From Strigops habroptila (taxonomy: Eukaryota > Chordata > Aves > Psittaciformes > Psittacidae), in the NCBI RefSeq assembly GCF_004027225.2, contig NC_044277.2:132710057-132774056 (forward strand): a stretch of 64,000 bases of DNA, read 5' to 3'. Positions 1 through 14,240 of this stretch are shown one piece after another. The notes under the pieces were generated by a model. The model was not told the origin of the DNA. It did no database searches and saw only the letters and a list, made by a program, of their open reading frames with translations. How positions within the stretch are numbered: the first letter of the stretch is position 1; the number at the start of each line of letters is the position of its first letter. The position numbers were made by a program, and so were the translations under genes.

Positions 1-3000
1 TAAAATCTAAATCTATGACAAAGTGTAGTTTAATGTAACAGATACAACTTGCACTACACTAGTTAATTTTTCTTCAAAACCATCAAAATGTTAACAATTT
101 TCCTGCAGTTTATCAGTATGGATAAAAACCTAAAACTTTTTTAAACTAAAAGATAATGGATTTTTATATAAAATGTTATAAACCCTGACACTATTAAAGA
201 AGGCAAAGTGTTGATACTATGCTTAGAACACAAACACCCTCATTCAACACACTGTGTGAAATTGACAGAGAATGTCAGTTTTGAAAAAAATGGAAACAAA
301 TATTTTTTCCACTGTCTAATCACATTAATCTGAGTTTCCTATAACACTATACATTATAGGTAATAAATGTTATTTATATGTAAATAATTTCAATCTTATC
401 TCAATATTGTGAGGCACTGCAGTGTTGCAACTTTTAAATATTACATGATTTTACACAGATAAAAAATTTGAGATCACAACACACTTAAGTTACTGACAAA
501 CTGAAAATCTATCAATTCTCCTTTCCATAAAATTTTTATAGTTGCAACAAAAATTATTTAACTCGATAATCATTAATGCAACAGAAATAATTCAGCAAGA
601 AGGTAAGGTGTACGCTACAATTACTGTCATTTTATGGCTTCAATACATGTTTGCGTGGAAGTTTGAATGCAGTAAACACATCAGAGAATATCTTATTACC
701 CCATAACACACACAGTCAGCTACCTCATTGGCATTATAAAATGGTTCTTTTAGGTTCTTGTTGTTGTAAGGAAATTTTACACTTTTGGTTATTCATTTTA
801 TTGGGTAATTTCTGACATGTAAGGTAGGGCACTGTAAGATAAGAGAAAAGAACACGGATATAAATGTGCACACACACGCTATTTAATATGTCCTATCTAC
901 TAGCACCTAAAAAGTATATAGTCCATAGGTGAGAACTTTAAACAGTTTATTACTTGCTTAAAACATTATTTCTGAAGTAATTTTAAAAAGTCAAATTAGG
1001 AATAAGCAATGATGTACTTAAAATTTCAAGATTGAATATTCTGAACTTACTGCTGGTCACCTTAATTAACAGGTGTTTTATTTTTAAGAAAACAAAAAAA
1101 TCCATAAGTATTTATATCAGGCATGTTGTTCACAAATCAGGAAAGGACAGAAATGCTTTTCCAGGATGCGTATCATTTCTGCATGAGAGGAAACCCCTTT
1201 GTTAGTGCCTGTTGCATTAATGAGTATTTTTTTTTTTTTTTCAACAGAGTGATAATCTGAAACAGACAACCAAACACACACTTAAAAGATGTTTCCTGAG
1301 ACCTTCTCTTCCCTTTTTATCATCAAATGAAGTGGGTCACATGAAGTCCATAAAAGAATTAGGATTTTATACTCCTGTTTCTCTAGAATAGTCTTTACTC
1401 CAATAGCCATGTTTCCCTCACTGTTCAACACTTGTTTCACAAACAAAAACTCCAGCCTACACCCCACTTCTCCCACAGAATAGCTTTTCTTACTAGTTAC
1501 TTGGTGTCCTGGGAGGGAGAAGTTCTGCAATCCAGTCAGGCACAGCCCTGAGCAAAGGTACAGGAAAGTATAACTATGAGTAACAGGACTGACCTTTGAA
1601 AAGTTACTAAGCTTCTTGAAGACACTGTTCCGAACTGTTCTCAGTCCTGCTCCATTATCCAACATAGGCCAGCTGTGAATTCTGCTCCTAAAGCAGATTC
1701 TGCGGATTTCAGTTCGGAAACTTACTGAGGCTTCTAAGGGTTTTACCTTATAATCTCTTTACTGATCTATTTTACACCCAGTTTATGAAATGATAATTCT
1801 CTAATCCCAGCAAATAGTGAAAACAATTGTCCCGGGCATCTATTTTAAAAGCTTGAGGGTTTTTCTACAGAAGTAGCTTTGATTTCTTCCTCTACATTTA
1901 CTTCCAAGCAGGTGTGACCTGGAGTATAAACCAGAGGTTAGGAGTTTTATATGTTCTCATTAGCGTGGTATCTTTACTTCGCCACTAACAAGTGTTTTGT
2001 CAAAAAAAATAAAACAAAAAATTGGATTTTGTTTTATTTTAGCAGTGGTATTTCAGTACATCTGCTACAAATCTGAGAGACTTTGGGAATATGCAGAAGT
2101 CTTTTTTTTCCCCGTAAGAAAAGGGCTTTCTGTACTTTTCGAAATTTCATGTAGGGTTAAAACAAAATATTCCTAGGAACATCAACTGCAAAAAGACATA
2201 TGCATAGCCACATCCTTTGTGCACGTGTAGATGTATCTTACAAAATCCGAACTTTTGACAATAAAGTAGCCAAACATTTTTAAAATTTTCTGAAGACCAC
2301 ATGCTGCATATTTAAGCATTTCCATTTTCACTGATGCAAGCCAAAACATTTACAAACAGAAGGATGAAAAAAAAATTAGAAGTGTCTATGTAGGAAATAA
2401 CTCTTGTAAAGTTTAAAGCAGTAAGTACACAAATACTATAAAATCCAGCCGCTCTGAAATGACTGTAGCTGTAACTCATTATAGTAATTAAACATTCCCA
2501 TTATACGCTTTTATTGAATTTTTTATTGAAAAAAATATGTTTCTCAAGCTACTTCAAAAATGGGCAAAGCAATCCACAGCATTGCCATGGCTTGACACAA
2601 TATGTACACATACACATATTATATCAAATGGAAAATCAAAGAGAATTCTGTTTTTTGAAGTCATTAAAAGACATTTTATTACTCTGTTCTTCTCCTTTGT
2701 TTCCCCACTCCCCAATTTTAATCTATCTAGCTCAAACAATGCATCAGATCTCAAATGGATACTATTATTCCATTTTTTTTTCCTTTATCCAGACATTCTT
2801 GTTTTTCACCTCTGTGCTGTGAATCCCCAAGCAGCTCTCAGCAGCAGTGGTGTCACACTGAACTGAACCAGCAGACAGGGAATCAAAACTCTGTTATGGT
2901 TAAACAGGTCTGTAAGCAAACCGCTTCAACTTACAGAGATTCCTTCCTCAGCAACCATTATTTTTAATGAGGCCAGTTTACTTTTGGAATCTTGGCAAAG

Positions 3001-3938
3001 AACAGTCATTTACTCTAGTCCTAGAGCAATGACTGCAAACTGGGCAAACATAAAGATTACATGCAATGTAAAATCTGCATGTGCATATCATTACACAAAA
3101 ACCCCATGATGTGCTGGGAAAGAGGCCTGTCAGGCTATCGTGTTTGTTAATGAAAAGAACAGTTTTACTCCAAGCCAGTCTACTGTATCAGATTTGATAG
3201 AACAAGTGTTAACTAAACATCGTGCTTAAAAGCTTTGATGAGAAAATCTAACACGTTAAACTAAGAAACAGTACAAGGACAGCAGGAGGCAATTCCAGAA
3301 CACAGGCGCAATCTATAAAGGCAAACTACCACAGCTTTTTGATGTTAAGTAAGTAGCAATATCAGTACACAACAAAGCTTAGAGGCAGACTGTTGTATCA
3401 AGTTTAAAAGTTTAATATCCAGGGTCAAAAGCCTCAATTACCTAATCTTAGGTACTACTTTCCTTAGCGAAGAAATCAATGTTGAAGTACGATTTGCTGA
3501 AAGCATTACCTAAATTATCACGTGGGGTTTTTCTTATTCCCTTAATATCTGAATTTTTGGTGTTTCAACTAGGCTGCATCTTAGATACTCAGACTACAGC
3601 AAAACATGTACTTTTGGACTTCAGCAAGGTGGGAGGTCAGAGACATTTACTTTGAAAACATATACATTTCTTAAAATGGGTTATGCTCATTTAATGGCCT
3701 AAGAAAAAGGGCAACAGCACAAGAAGGGTGGCATTTAGTAAATCTGCAGATAAACTACTGCAGTAACACTTTAAATTCATCCGTTTCAGGAGAAAGAATA
3801 AAAGTACACATTCAAAAAATACAAAACTGGGGAAAAAAAATCCCCCTTAATCAAACTACAGATTTACTATGGTTTTGACTACATGATTGTATTAGATTTG
3901 TCAAACAGGCTACATGGCAGATTATGAGCTATTTAATA

Positions 3939-3978
3939 TTTCAGTTAATTGGTGAAAGGTTTCAGTTAATCGGTGAAA
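3939..3978. repeat. Tandem direct repeat, 19 of 21 bp
   Basis: TTTCAGTTAATTGGTGAAA (3939-3957) recurs as TTTCAGTTAATCGGTGAAA (3960-3978), 18 of 19 bases identical. It is a local duplication in HIBADH intron 4. Confidence 0.8.
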
Positions 3979-4539
3979 TTGGTTTCTAGTTATTTTTCAT
4001 GGGTATGTGATCTCTTTTGCCCATTTATAAAAGAGTATGGAGGGTATAATTAAATGCTAATTGAAAATAGAGAAAATATATCCTTCTAAGGCAAAAGAGA
4101 AAAAAACACAACTTCATAATTGTATTTTTTCATCTTTATTCTGAATATAGCAAGATATCTTTGCACTCGATACAGAAAATCACACGGATTACTCTTCGTA
4201 TTCTTTTACGTCTGTCCACTCCACAGCTTTTAAGAAATTTTCGTGAATCCAAGCTCATTCACTAAGTTAAACAGGAACATAATTCTGTTGCTATCACTTT
4301 ACTGAAGCCAAAAAAAGTTTTGCCAGTAACCTGGTATGGCAATTTTAACACTTTTTACCTTTGTGAACAAAATCTAGAATGAAGTCACTTTGGTTTTAAG
4401 GAATATTAAGCATCATTATCAGATATTCTAAACTAAGCCCTAAAAGTAAAAGAAAATGAATGGGGTGGAGGGGAGAAATGTCTTCTGCAATAATCTTTAT
4501 AAATTATCAATTGCCTATTTTGAGCAGGCTGGGCTGCAA

Positions 4540-4552
4540 TGCCACCTGGTGG
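4540..4552 (-). promoter_or_regulatory. CTCF-like core motif
   Basis: Read on the minus strand the site is AAGCCACCAGGTGGCATTG. It matches the core CCASYAGRKGGCR at all positions and most of the flanking consensus. It lies in an otherwise AT-rich part of HIBADH intron 4. A motif alone does not show binding. Confidence 0.45.
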
Positions 4553-5651
4553 CTTAGAAAAAATAAGAGGATTCTGTTTGAGCAGTGTTTAATGGCTTGG
4601 AAAATATGTGATATTCTATAAAAATACCAAACATGGCAACAATGTTTAAGTTAACCATTTGCATTTCTTAGCTAACAAGTCTTTTTTCATTCTGTTGCTC
4701 CCAGTATGCAGTATTTTAAGTCTTAAAGTTCACATGTCTAGATCTAACTTCAGCTGGAATTTTACAATTGTTTTCAATTGTGAGTTGAACTTGCCGATGA
4801 GTATATTATACTGTAAACAGTTGTACACATACACACAGAGTCTAATTCACACAATTCATGCCAAAAGTTGAATTTCCCCCATTTGAGGAAAAATCAAATA
4901 CAGCAGAAGTCTAAAAGGAAGGTTACTGAAACGCTTTGTAAAATTACACTGTATAATTAATTCCATAGTAAGAACGTTTTTATGGTGTGTGTTGGTGACC
5001 TTTTATTACCATCAAGTTCACAATGCTGGTGGGCTGCCTTTTAATCCCTCCGCAGACAAAGGCCCTAAATAAACACAGATCCCTTCCTGGGAAAAAGTCC
5101 TCTCTGGTTAAATGGTAAGGAAATGAGTAAATCATTAGTAATCTTTAAAGCCAAAGCTATAAACTCAAGTTACCTTAAGTTAAAATGAAAGTGTCCTGCA
5201 AGAGTTTCAAAGTTCTGTCACAGATAGAAATCTCCAGCTCTTGACTCCAGACTAGGCGCCAGCTGATAAACAAACAATTTAAGTCAAGAGCTGGAGAATT
5301 CCCAGCTTTTTCATTTAATGGCTTTGGCCAAGAGTATTTATTGCCTCCAGTTTTATTCTCACTTAGCTCTAAGAGGAAATTTAAACTCATCATTATCTTA
5401 AAGCCCCATATGGGCCACAGTCAGCTCACCTGATAGAGCTCCTTTTACTCTGCCTAAGTTCTACTCCCCACTAGAAGTGATGTAATAGTGTAAACTAATT
5501 AAATGTAGTTTTAGGCTGACTTTTTAATAGGCTAAATAAATTTTGTTCAATATGGTTTATATTCCCACTTGGCGCAGTAGTGATTCCAAAAAGTTTAACT
5601 TTACAGTTTCCAGTCTAAACTACTAGCAGTTTACTCCATAAAGGACAATTG

Positions 5652-5680
5652 AAACAAACAAACAAACAAACAAACAAACA
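5652..5680. repeat. (AAAC)n microsatellite, 7 units
   Basis: There are seven uninterrupted AAAC units plus one base, in HIBADH intron 4. Confidence 0.95.
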
Positions 5681-8600
5681 GTCTTTGGAACAAGAGCAGC
5701 CAACTGTTAAAAGCAACTGAGTTGAAAATTCTTTGCCATAAATTGATTCATTGACACTAAAATGTACACAGAATTGTGAAAAAGCAGACTGAGTAACAAT
5801 TCCAGGACTTCAAACAAAACATTTCAGGAATGCAAGGACATACATTTAATTAAAATTTGGTGTTTAGTACTTTTTCTGGTTTAGAATGAAAATAAGCAAA
5901 GCTATGGAGCTGGAAATTAAATATTAACTAAGCATCCATGGTTAAGCCAAGGTGTTGAATGTGGTAAGCACGTCCATGGAAATATTTCATTTAACTCAAT
6001 GGGAATATAGCATCATCCTGTGCCTCAGATGCCACCTTCCTCCTTCTATTCTGAAAATATATACTAAGAGGAGGTTAGAGTTTTTTAACAGAGATTCTAA
6101 TGCTTGTTTCACCTCAGAGATTTTTAAATCCGTAATGATTTAAATTCAATACTTGTCACCTCATCCCAGGCATCTCCCCCTAACAAAACATGTTTTTCCT
6201 GTATATTAAACTTTAGAATCTTTTCACTTACAAAATAAATATCATGCATGTCAGAGATGGAGAACTGTGCGTAGCAAAGTCTGACTACCATTCCTAAAGG
6301 GTTAACAGAACTCAAACTTGAAACCAGGAGGTTGTATTCCCCTCCCACCCAGCCCCCTCCCCACAAAATACTTTCCTAACCTGACTTGGCTGAAAAAGCC
6401 AATTAATTGTTCCAGTGTCTGCCAAGACTTCTTATTCCTTTAAAAATGCGGATAGTGTTTGAGACAGCTGGCTATTCCAAACCCAGGTAACACCCCTAAA
6501 TGTGGAAAGAATGAGGGAACATGAATTATGATTAGTATTTTAGATGGATTTCTAATGAAACAGACAGACAGATATCTTAAACCTAGTATAATTCCAGCAT
6601 ATATTATTTGAAAAAAACCCCATGGTGTCTAGATGTCTCTGCTGCTCCACTGAGTATATGGAAGCAGTTTAATGCAGATTGCATTAAAATATGTGGAACT
6701 AGTTTTTCTGTCTTTGTTACAAACTGGTAGTACAGACACTATGATGTCATGTAAAACACACACACATGAACCAATCACCAAGTGACAGACAAGAACCTTT
6801 CTGAGCCTGAGCCATCGCAATCCCTGCAGAAACTAGTTATTTTTAGGTCAACTTAAGGTCATTCTAAAGCAGAGAAAAGAAACCCTTATGACAGTTGTAT
6901 GCCAAATATGTGGCTTAGCATTGAGTGGAGAACTGCAATTAAATCCTTATTTACTTTTCTACATGAATAAGAGGTCTAAAATACATGACAGTACTAGGAA
7001 AAGCAAGAAAAAAAGTCCATCAAACTAATTGTGCAACATCTCTACTCATTAAGAAACTCATACTAAGAAATTGCTGCTGACTGAGCTGTACATGGCGTCA
7101 ACGTAGAGAGGAAGGAGAAAATGAAACATTCAAATATTAATTGTTAATAACTAATACATATAAAGTTATATGATTTTACTGTATTGTAATATAACGTAAG
7201 TCGCTTTCTTATAATCTCTTATATTTTAGAGGGGACAGCAATTATTTATATTTGTTGATACCATTTCCACTATCATTAATTAAATACATCAGATTTATCC
7301 TATGTCTTTCCTGTAAATTTAGATTTAAGCCACAGGAAATAATCTCACATTTGAGTGAACAGGAGCACCTGCATGTAATATATACACTAAAACACAGGAA
7401 AGCATGAGGCAATATTGACTATTTCTAAATACTGGGGAAAAATTACAGAAATTTCCACAAATACATGAAAATTAACACAACAACAACAACAACAAAAAAA
7501 TAATCAGGGACTGGGGTTTTTTTGGGAGCATGTTTACATGTTTGTGGCCATTTTTAGTTTGTTTGCTTTTGTTTGTTTTTTAAGGAAAAGAAAAATGTTG
7601 AGAGTCTATGTGCAACACTTATAAACAGGACTTTATTTAAATACATAAGAACCGTGGAGTTCTGTGTCATCATAGTGAGTACTTATTCACAGTGACAATT
7701 AAATTTGTTGGCTTTCATCAGAACTATCTGATGGGGGAGGCAAAGTACTGATTGTCTGCACAGATTATCTCTAGAGTTCTGAGTTATCCAAATTGTATTG
7801 CCCTCCAAACACACATCCTCAGCGTGGGAAGTTCAGATCCAGCTGAAGCAACACATGCAGGTGACGAAGAGCAGGTAGGTACTGTCCTAGAGAGAGCTGT
7901 TGGTACGTATTCTAATAACACTTGGCAAAGCTGCATACAAACTTCAGTGGTTTCAGCAACCTACATGAGCATTAGGAACAGCTAAAACTCTACATTAAAG
8001 CCATGCACCAATAAAAGAAACACTCCTTTGCAACTGCAGTCTACACCAGGTACTTACAGACAAGTACATTTCAGCTAACAAACCTTCTCCAGTTCTTTTT
8101 CCCCACATATTTTGTCACTGGAAATCCAGGGCAACAACTGGAATTTAGAAAATGTATTTTATTTCATCAGCCAGCGTAGAGGATACTCAAGCTGTTATAG
8201 AATAAAGTGACAGGGATTCAGGAATGCTCATACTCAGCTGCAACCTCACAAGAAACAGCAACACACCTACTAGAGTGGATGGACATTATCTCTGCTTCAA
8301 TTAGAGAGTTAGGAAGAGAGGGACAGCATTTAAAGTCAGTCAGTGTTTGTGGTGCTGAAGAGACATAAATAGAGTAACGAAACATAACAACTCGTGCAGT
8401 CTAAATACATAGTTCTGCTTCAAGGTCGTATTTGCAGGAGATGCTGCTTTGAAAATAACCACAAAATATTTTAACCCTATTTCCAAGAAAGGCAGAAAGG
8501 AGTGTAAGTCATTGTGCTACGTTTTATTTCAACAGGGTTTAAATAATGTATCAGTGAGGTTAGATACTGAAAATAGAAAACAACAAATGCTTGAACTTAG

Positions 8601-11600
8601 TTGACACCAAATAATAAATCCTCTATGCTTAGTTCATGATGAAGGATATTTCCAAATAATTAAAACTATTAGCTTATAGCTGCATGAAAACTCCAGCCAA
8701 ACCACGCCCAGGATGTCAGCTCTAGGTAGTGCTTTGAAATCCTTGAGTTCCTTGCACTCAGAAGGGCAAGACAGACAGATTACCCCACAGACACTGAACA
8801 GACACTGAGGACACACCTCTTCACTTTGCATTAAATTCCCACTGAAATGGATGGACTTCACTAGATTCTTAAGTATTGCATGCTGAATTGCAGCTTTACA
8901 GATATGCTCTATTACAGCACTTCTAATGATTTTCTTTCCCATGACTGCATATAGTTTAAATTTCTTGATCCTTAGCAATAAATGGACACCAGTGAAAATG
9001 TAATTAAAATTGAAGTTCCGATAGTGATGAACTAATCATGTGTCTTGTGACATTTGCTGTTTCTGTAAGCTTCTGTTTCCAGAGTCTAAAGCTGAAAATA
9101 GTGGGTTTGAATATATACTGAAGTTTTAGCCTTCAGTGCTTTTAAATGTCAATGCCAAAAAACTAAAAATAAATTAATAAAATTTAAAACATTCAAGATT
9201 TGGAATGCTTGACCTATGAATTCATTAACATCTGGAATAAGGAGGAAAAAAAAGCAAGATGGAAAAGACTCAAATACTTCAATGGGATCTAATGCCCTAC
9301 AGTTCAATGAGCTGTTGGTATCTGCTGCCATAATTAATGACAACTCGTGCTTCCCTTCTCCCTGTTGTTAATAAAACAGAAGACAAAATACAACAAAGCA
9401 GTTTCATTACTTATTTGTCCAATGAGTAACCTGCATGAACTACCTGAATAAAGAAGACCCCACAATGATGAGTACACAAGAAGCTGTCAAACCACATATC
9501 CACTCCCCACTTTGTTTTCCGTTGAGTAGCTTTTTCTTGTGAGTAATTCAATAGCAAAGGAAAAAAAAAAAAAAAGCATTATTGTACTTTCCAACTTATT
9601 GCACAATGTGATGAAAGAACTGACTCAGAAACTTGTCTTCTATTTTCAGCTGTATCATTTGGTCTAATAAAAGCTTCAACCTCTCTGTACACAATTTCCC
9701 TTCTTTGTATTCTTAAACCACAATGTAAAAGAACACTGGCACTGTGTTACTATGATCAGTACTGAAACATTATAGATAGGTATTATTTATGTGGCAAGAA
9801 CTTAATTAGCATCATAATAAAGTACTATGGCAAGAATTTATTACTTTAAAAAGTGTTGAAATTCCTCTGTGGTTCAGCATTTGGGAGCAAGGGAAACCAT
9901 CAACTCACTCCACTTTTAGACTCACAGGATTACTGCACCCAAGCAGTAATTTACACACATCCCACAAGAAATGGCAGAGCCATAGCAAATGCCACTCTTA
10001 ACCACATACGGTTACATTTGACTGACAACTGTATTTGGCCTGTCTTTTTCCAATTAAGCTCCATCTGTTTTCTCAGTTGGACTGGTTGGCTTGAGGCCTC
10101 TCGACAGGACATCCACTGTATGCTATTGCATCCACTCCCCCCAAAACCTTTCACTACCAGAAGCCAGGGGATGCTTCCTCAAAGCATGTCATTGGATAGG
10201 GGCAGGCAAGATGGGTGGGTGGGTGGGAGTGGATGTGTGGCACATGAACACTGGGAGCAACCTCAAAAAGCATGGTTTTAGTAACTTGGACACATGCAAA
10301 GAAGGGTTAAGTACCTACGAAATAAAATAAAAAGCACCATTTTTCTTTCATTATATAGTCTGACCAAAAAGCTTCTGAAACGAAAATTAAATAGTGTGTT
10401 CCCTTCCACTCCCCAACATACACACACACTCTAAAATAAATAATGGCCAAACTGATTTAAATGAAATTCTGTAGAAGAATTGGAGGAAAATGGCACATTT
10501 GAGCCTGAAGCAAAAGTAAAACCGCCAAGTTATAAACCTCTCAAAGGGAAGGTTCATAATGGAAATGCCAACAGACCCTTAACTATGATGGAGCTGTTAG
10601 GTGCTAACATATAAATAATTTTAGTTTTTGTGGTCACTTAGGATAAATTAGATACAGTGCAAGTGGAAACAGTAGGGTTCTGATTCAGTAAACAGTAACG
10701 GCCAAGAGTGCATGTTTGGATTTTTAGACAAGTACAGCATAGATTTGATGCTGGCTCTGAAATGAAGTCTTTAAGGGACGTTTGGACTTTTTTAAGTAGT
10801 AAGCAAGCCATATTCTGAATTCTTGAGGGCTTGTAAAATAAAAACTCCTTAACAAGCTTTGCTGCCTACTGTTTCAATCTTCTAGGAATCCTTTAACCCA
10901 GCTACCAAAAAATGCTCCATTCAAGATTGGTATGATTGTCTGCTAAGGAAAACAACATACTAAATGTGACTATGTGCACCTATTTAGTGTTAAGAATTGC
11001 TAAGCATATTAATAGAGTGGGAAAAAAGTGCCGGTGACCAAATAATAACAGATTAATCACCTTCTTTATTAGGTGTGCAGTCACTACACCACAAATAGAA
11101 ATGCCTTCCTATAGTCCAGTTTGTCCTAGCACAGGAATTCTGCATTTAGGTGATCAGGCATGTTCATTTTGGCCCTGGGAGGCATTTATTGCATTGTTTC
11201 ACAGCGGTCAAGCCCCACGCCTTAGCATGATACGTTGAGGCCATAAAGGATGCTATTAGTGCTCTCTGCAGGAACTTCCATTTTGGACAGGGTGGGAGCC
11301 CTAAGAGGCAGCCAGGATTCAGGCCAAGGCTGCTAAGAGGATGCTCCATCTCAGGAAACTCTCCTGCTTGCCAAATTCCCATCAGCTTTTCATTTAATAC
11401 TTCTGCTATGAAACCTTCCCACTGCCCCAGATCACCCCCAACTCCCCGCTAATATAAATTCTAAGATGAGTATCTGCAGAAATAGGAAGTTATACACGCT
11501 CCTTGTTTACTCTGACTAGAGCTCTATGACAACGTTTCACATGCTGATTACACTACTGAATATTCCTTTTCCCAATTGCCCTCCAACTTTTAAAAGAAGG

Positions 11601-13545
11601 AGGAAATCTCTATTCTTCCATCATACTCAATATAAAATGCCTTATTCAAGACAAAAAAAAAAACCACGTTTAGCTGCTCCCAAGTACTGCTTTTATACTT
11701 CTGGCAATTGTAGCAATTCTGGGAAATAGTTTAATCAGAAAAATGTTCGACATCAGAAATCAACTGAGATTGAAGAGCTAACTATGTATAGTCATATATG
11801 TGTACAGATTTACAAGTTGCTTTTATACTGATTTCTAAAAAGTCATGGCTTTAAGCAAAACCAAGAAATCTAACACAAATGAAAGGCAAGTAGTATGCTC
11901 CTCAGGCAGAGCTAAAAGTCAATGTGACTTTCTCTGTCCTCCCACACTGGCAAATATACTAAGAGCCATGAACCATGCATTCTCACCACACAATTTCAGA
12001 AAGCGAAGAAAACACAGATCGAAAACGAAACGACAGCAAAATACATTGTTTCTGATGGCATATAGTTAAACAATGTAGTTACTGAGCAACTAGGATCTTA
12101 AAGTTTGCAGCAACTCATATCAAATAAAGCAAATGGATAATAATTACCTGTCAGATTAGTATTTTTGACAATGACTTAAACTACACTTCAAAAATCCCTG
12201 TTATTTACTAACAGTTAAACAACATAAAGGGATACTATAAAATCATTATGTGGATTTATTTAAAATAGGTAAAAGTTTTAATAAAACGTTACACAGTATT
12301 TCACACTTCACCTTCTTCCCCTCCACCCCCCATTTTACTGCAGATAAATTTAACATTCTTTCACAATACAGAATAATTAGAATACAACAACTGCTTACAG
12401 AACCAGGAACAGAAACTGAAGGGTCAGCGTAAGGGTGATAGCGCCATGCCTTACTGTGTTCCTGTGAAGCCACTCTTTAACTCTCCCTGTGAATAGATAC
12501 AGATTGAAGCTGTCTAAGGTGTAGGAAATTCTACACACTTTGTCCCAGTGAAACTACAGCAATGAAAAGGATAACTAAGTTTTAAGGTTTAAAGTTGTAG
12601 GTCAACTACAGCACAGTAAGTAATTCTGTTTTCACTTCAGGTCCTATGTTGTCCTTGGCATGAAAGAACTGTAGTTACAAACTGTTTCTTCAGCTCTGGA
12701 ACTATGTGACTCTCCTCTCTCCTCTGCATTTCAGTAGATCAAAGTGGTGAGCCAACAGGACTAAAACTGAAAGGTGAATGTTTACATAGATTGTATGCTC
12801 ACAGCTGAATATTAAATGCTTATTGACTGTAAAAGGCAATACTGTTTCCCTTATGCTTTTATTTAATCATATAAACAATAAGGTTTTTTTAAACTGTGGT
12901 TGGAGGAGGAGGAATTAGGAAATCTTGGTATTTCTATGTGCTCTCTGTGGATTCATTACAAGCAGTCCTGCCAAGGACAAAAGCTCAAGTTATTGAAGTG
13001 TTTCACAACAAACAATACTACAGTAAGCACTATAAATATGGAATAATTTTCAGGTATTTGTTTAAACCACAGAGAGAGTACTTCTGATAGAACATTCTCC
13101 CCTTTTTTGTTAGCACAACTTCAGAAACTTGTCTAAACATAAAGATGTCCTCCACTACAAGAGAACTTTCCGCAATGAACCAGTGACTTAAAATGGCTCT
13201 AGATTGTCAGATAATGTCGTCACACCTAAATCCCAGACTTGCCCAACTCATCACCATGACTTTAAAAAGAAAACATAAGTAATCCAGAATACTAGCATCA
13301 TCCAGATAGGAGTCTATAGAAGATCAGTATTCATTCCTACTGATCCTGGATTTAGCCATTTAGGGGATCAACAAACAATTTACTTTCAAAGGTAAGGTCA
13401 GTTGTCCCTGACTGCAAAGTAGTTTCCCCCATGTGTTGTGGTTTTTGGGTTTTGGTTGGTTTGGGTTTGTTTTACTTATGATCTTAATGCTTCTTCTCAT
13501 GTGTTTAGCCTAAGATCTGCAAATCTCCCCTGCTGCATAAGAGAT

Positions 13546-13615
13546 TGTCTTGGTCTCAGCTGGGATAGGAAGTACTAGGAAGAAAATTAACATTATCCCA
13601 GCTGAAACCAGGACA
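13546..13615. repeat. 70-bp fold-back element made of two inverted LTR ends
   Basis: The left arm TGTCTTGGTCTCAGCTGGGA (13546-13567 with two more bases) is the inverted complement of the right arm ending AGCTGAAACCAGGACA (13594-13615), 20 of 22 positions matching. Both arms match the TGTCCTGGTTTCAGCTGGGA terminus of the LTR family found at 13673-14240. The 26 bp between them (TACTAGGAAGAAAATTAAC) is also LTR-terminal sequence. It therefore looks like two opposed LTR ends fused with loss of everything else, lying only 57 bp from the intact LTR. No clear target duplication was seen. Confidence 0.75.
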
Positions 13616-13672
13616 GACACAAAATAAAACATGTAATTCTAAGTCTTCAGTGGCCCAATCCATCTAAGTAAG

Positions 13673-14240
13673 TATTGTGGTTTAACCCCAGCCAGCAACT
13701 AAGTACAACACAGCCACTTGCTCACAGCATCACCTCACCTGGTGGGATGGGGAGGAGAACTGGAAAAAAGAGTAAAATCTGTGGGTTAAGATAAGAACAG
13801 TTTACTAATTGAAATACAATAATAACAAAAATAGTCATGAAAAGGGAGACAACAAAAAGAGAGAGAGAAATAAGAAAGACAAGTAATAAATAATGCAACA
13901 GCTCATCACCTGCTGACCAATGCCCGTCCCTGAGCAGCGCTCAACCCCTCCTGGCCAACTCCCCACATTTATATACTGAGCATGATGTTATATGGTATGG
14001 AATATCCCTTTGGCTAGTTTGGGCCAAGTGTTCTGTCTCTGCTCCCTCCCGGCTTCCTATGCACCTCCTTGTTGGCAGAGCATGGGAAACTGAAAAGTCC
14101 TTGACCAGGGTAAGCATTACCTAGTAACAACTGAAACATTGGTGTGTTATCAGCATTATTCTCAGACTAAATCCAAAACCCATAGCACTGTAGCAGCTAC
14201 TAGGAAGAAAATTAACTCCATCCCAGCCAAAACCAAGACA
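13673..14240 (-). mobile_element. Solo LTR (about 568 bp), older copy, in HIBADH intron 4
   Basis: On the plus strand it runs from TATTGTGGTTTAACCCCAGC to AACCAAGACA and is flanked by an exact 5-bp duplication GTAAG (13668-13672 and 14241-14245). It is the same family as the LTR at 62176-62740 and aligns with it along its length: CCAGCCAG near the start, the poly-pyrimidine/CACCTGCTGACC block, a TATA region, and AACAACTGAAAC. Read on the minus strand it has a good TATA box, TATATAAAT (plus 13968-13976), which sets the likely transcription direction. First-base CpGs are decayed to TpG/CpA compared with the other copy, so it is the older insertion. No internal viral genes remain. Confidence 0.88.

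Noticed and set aside
9853..10281. 142-codon plus-strand ORF in HIBADH intron 4
   Set aside because: No domain or splice context, overlapped by ORFs in other frames, and includes a GGGT simple repeat.
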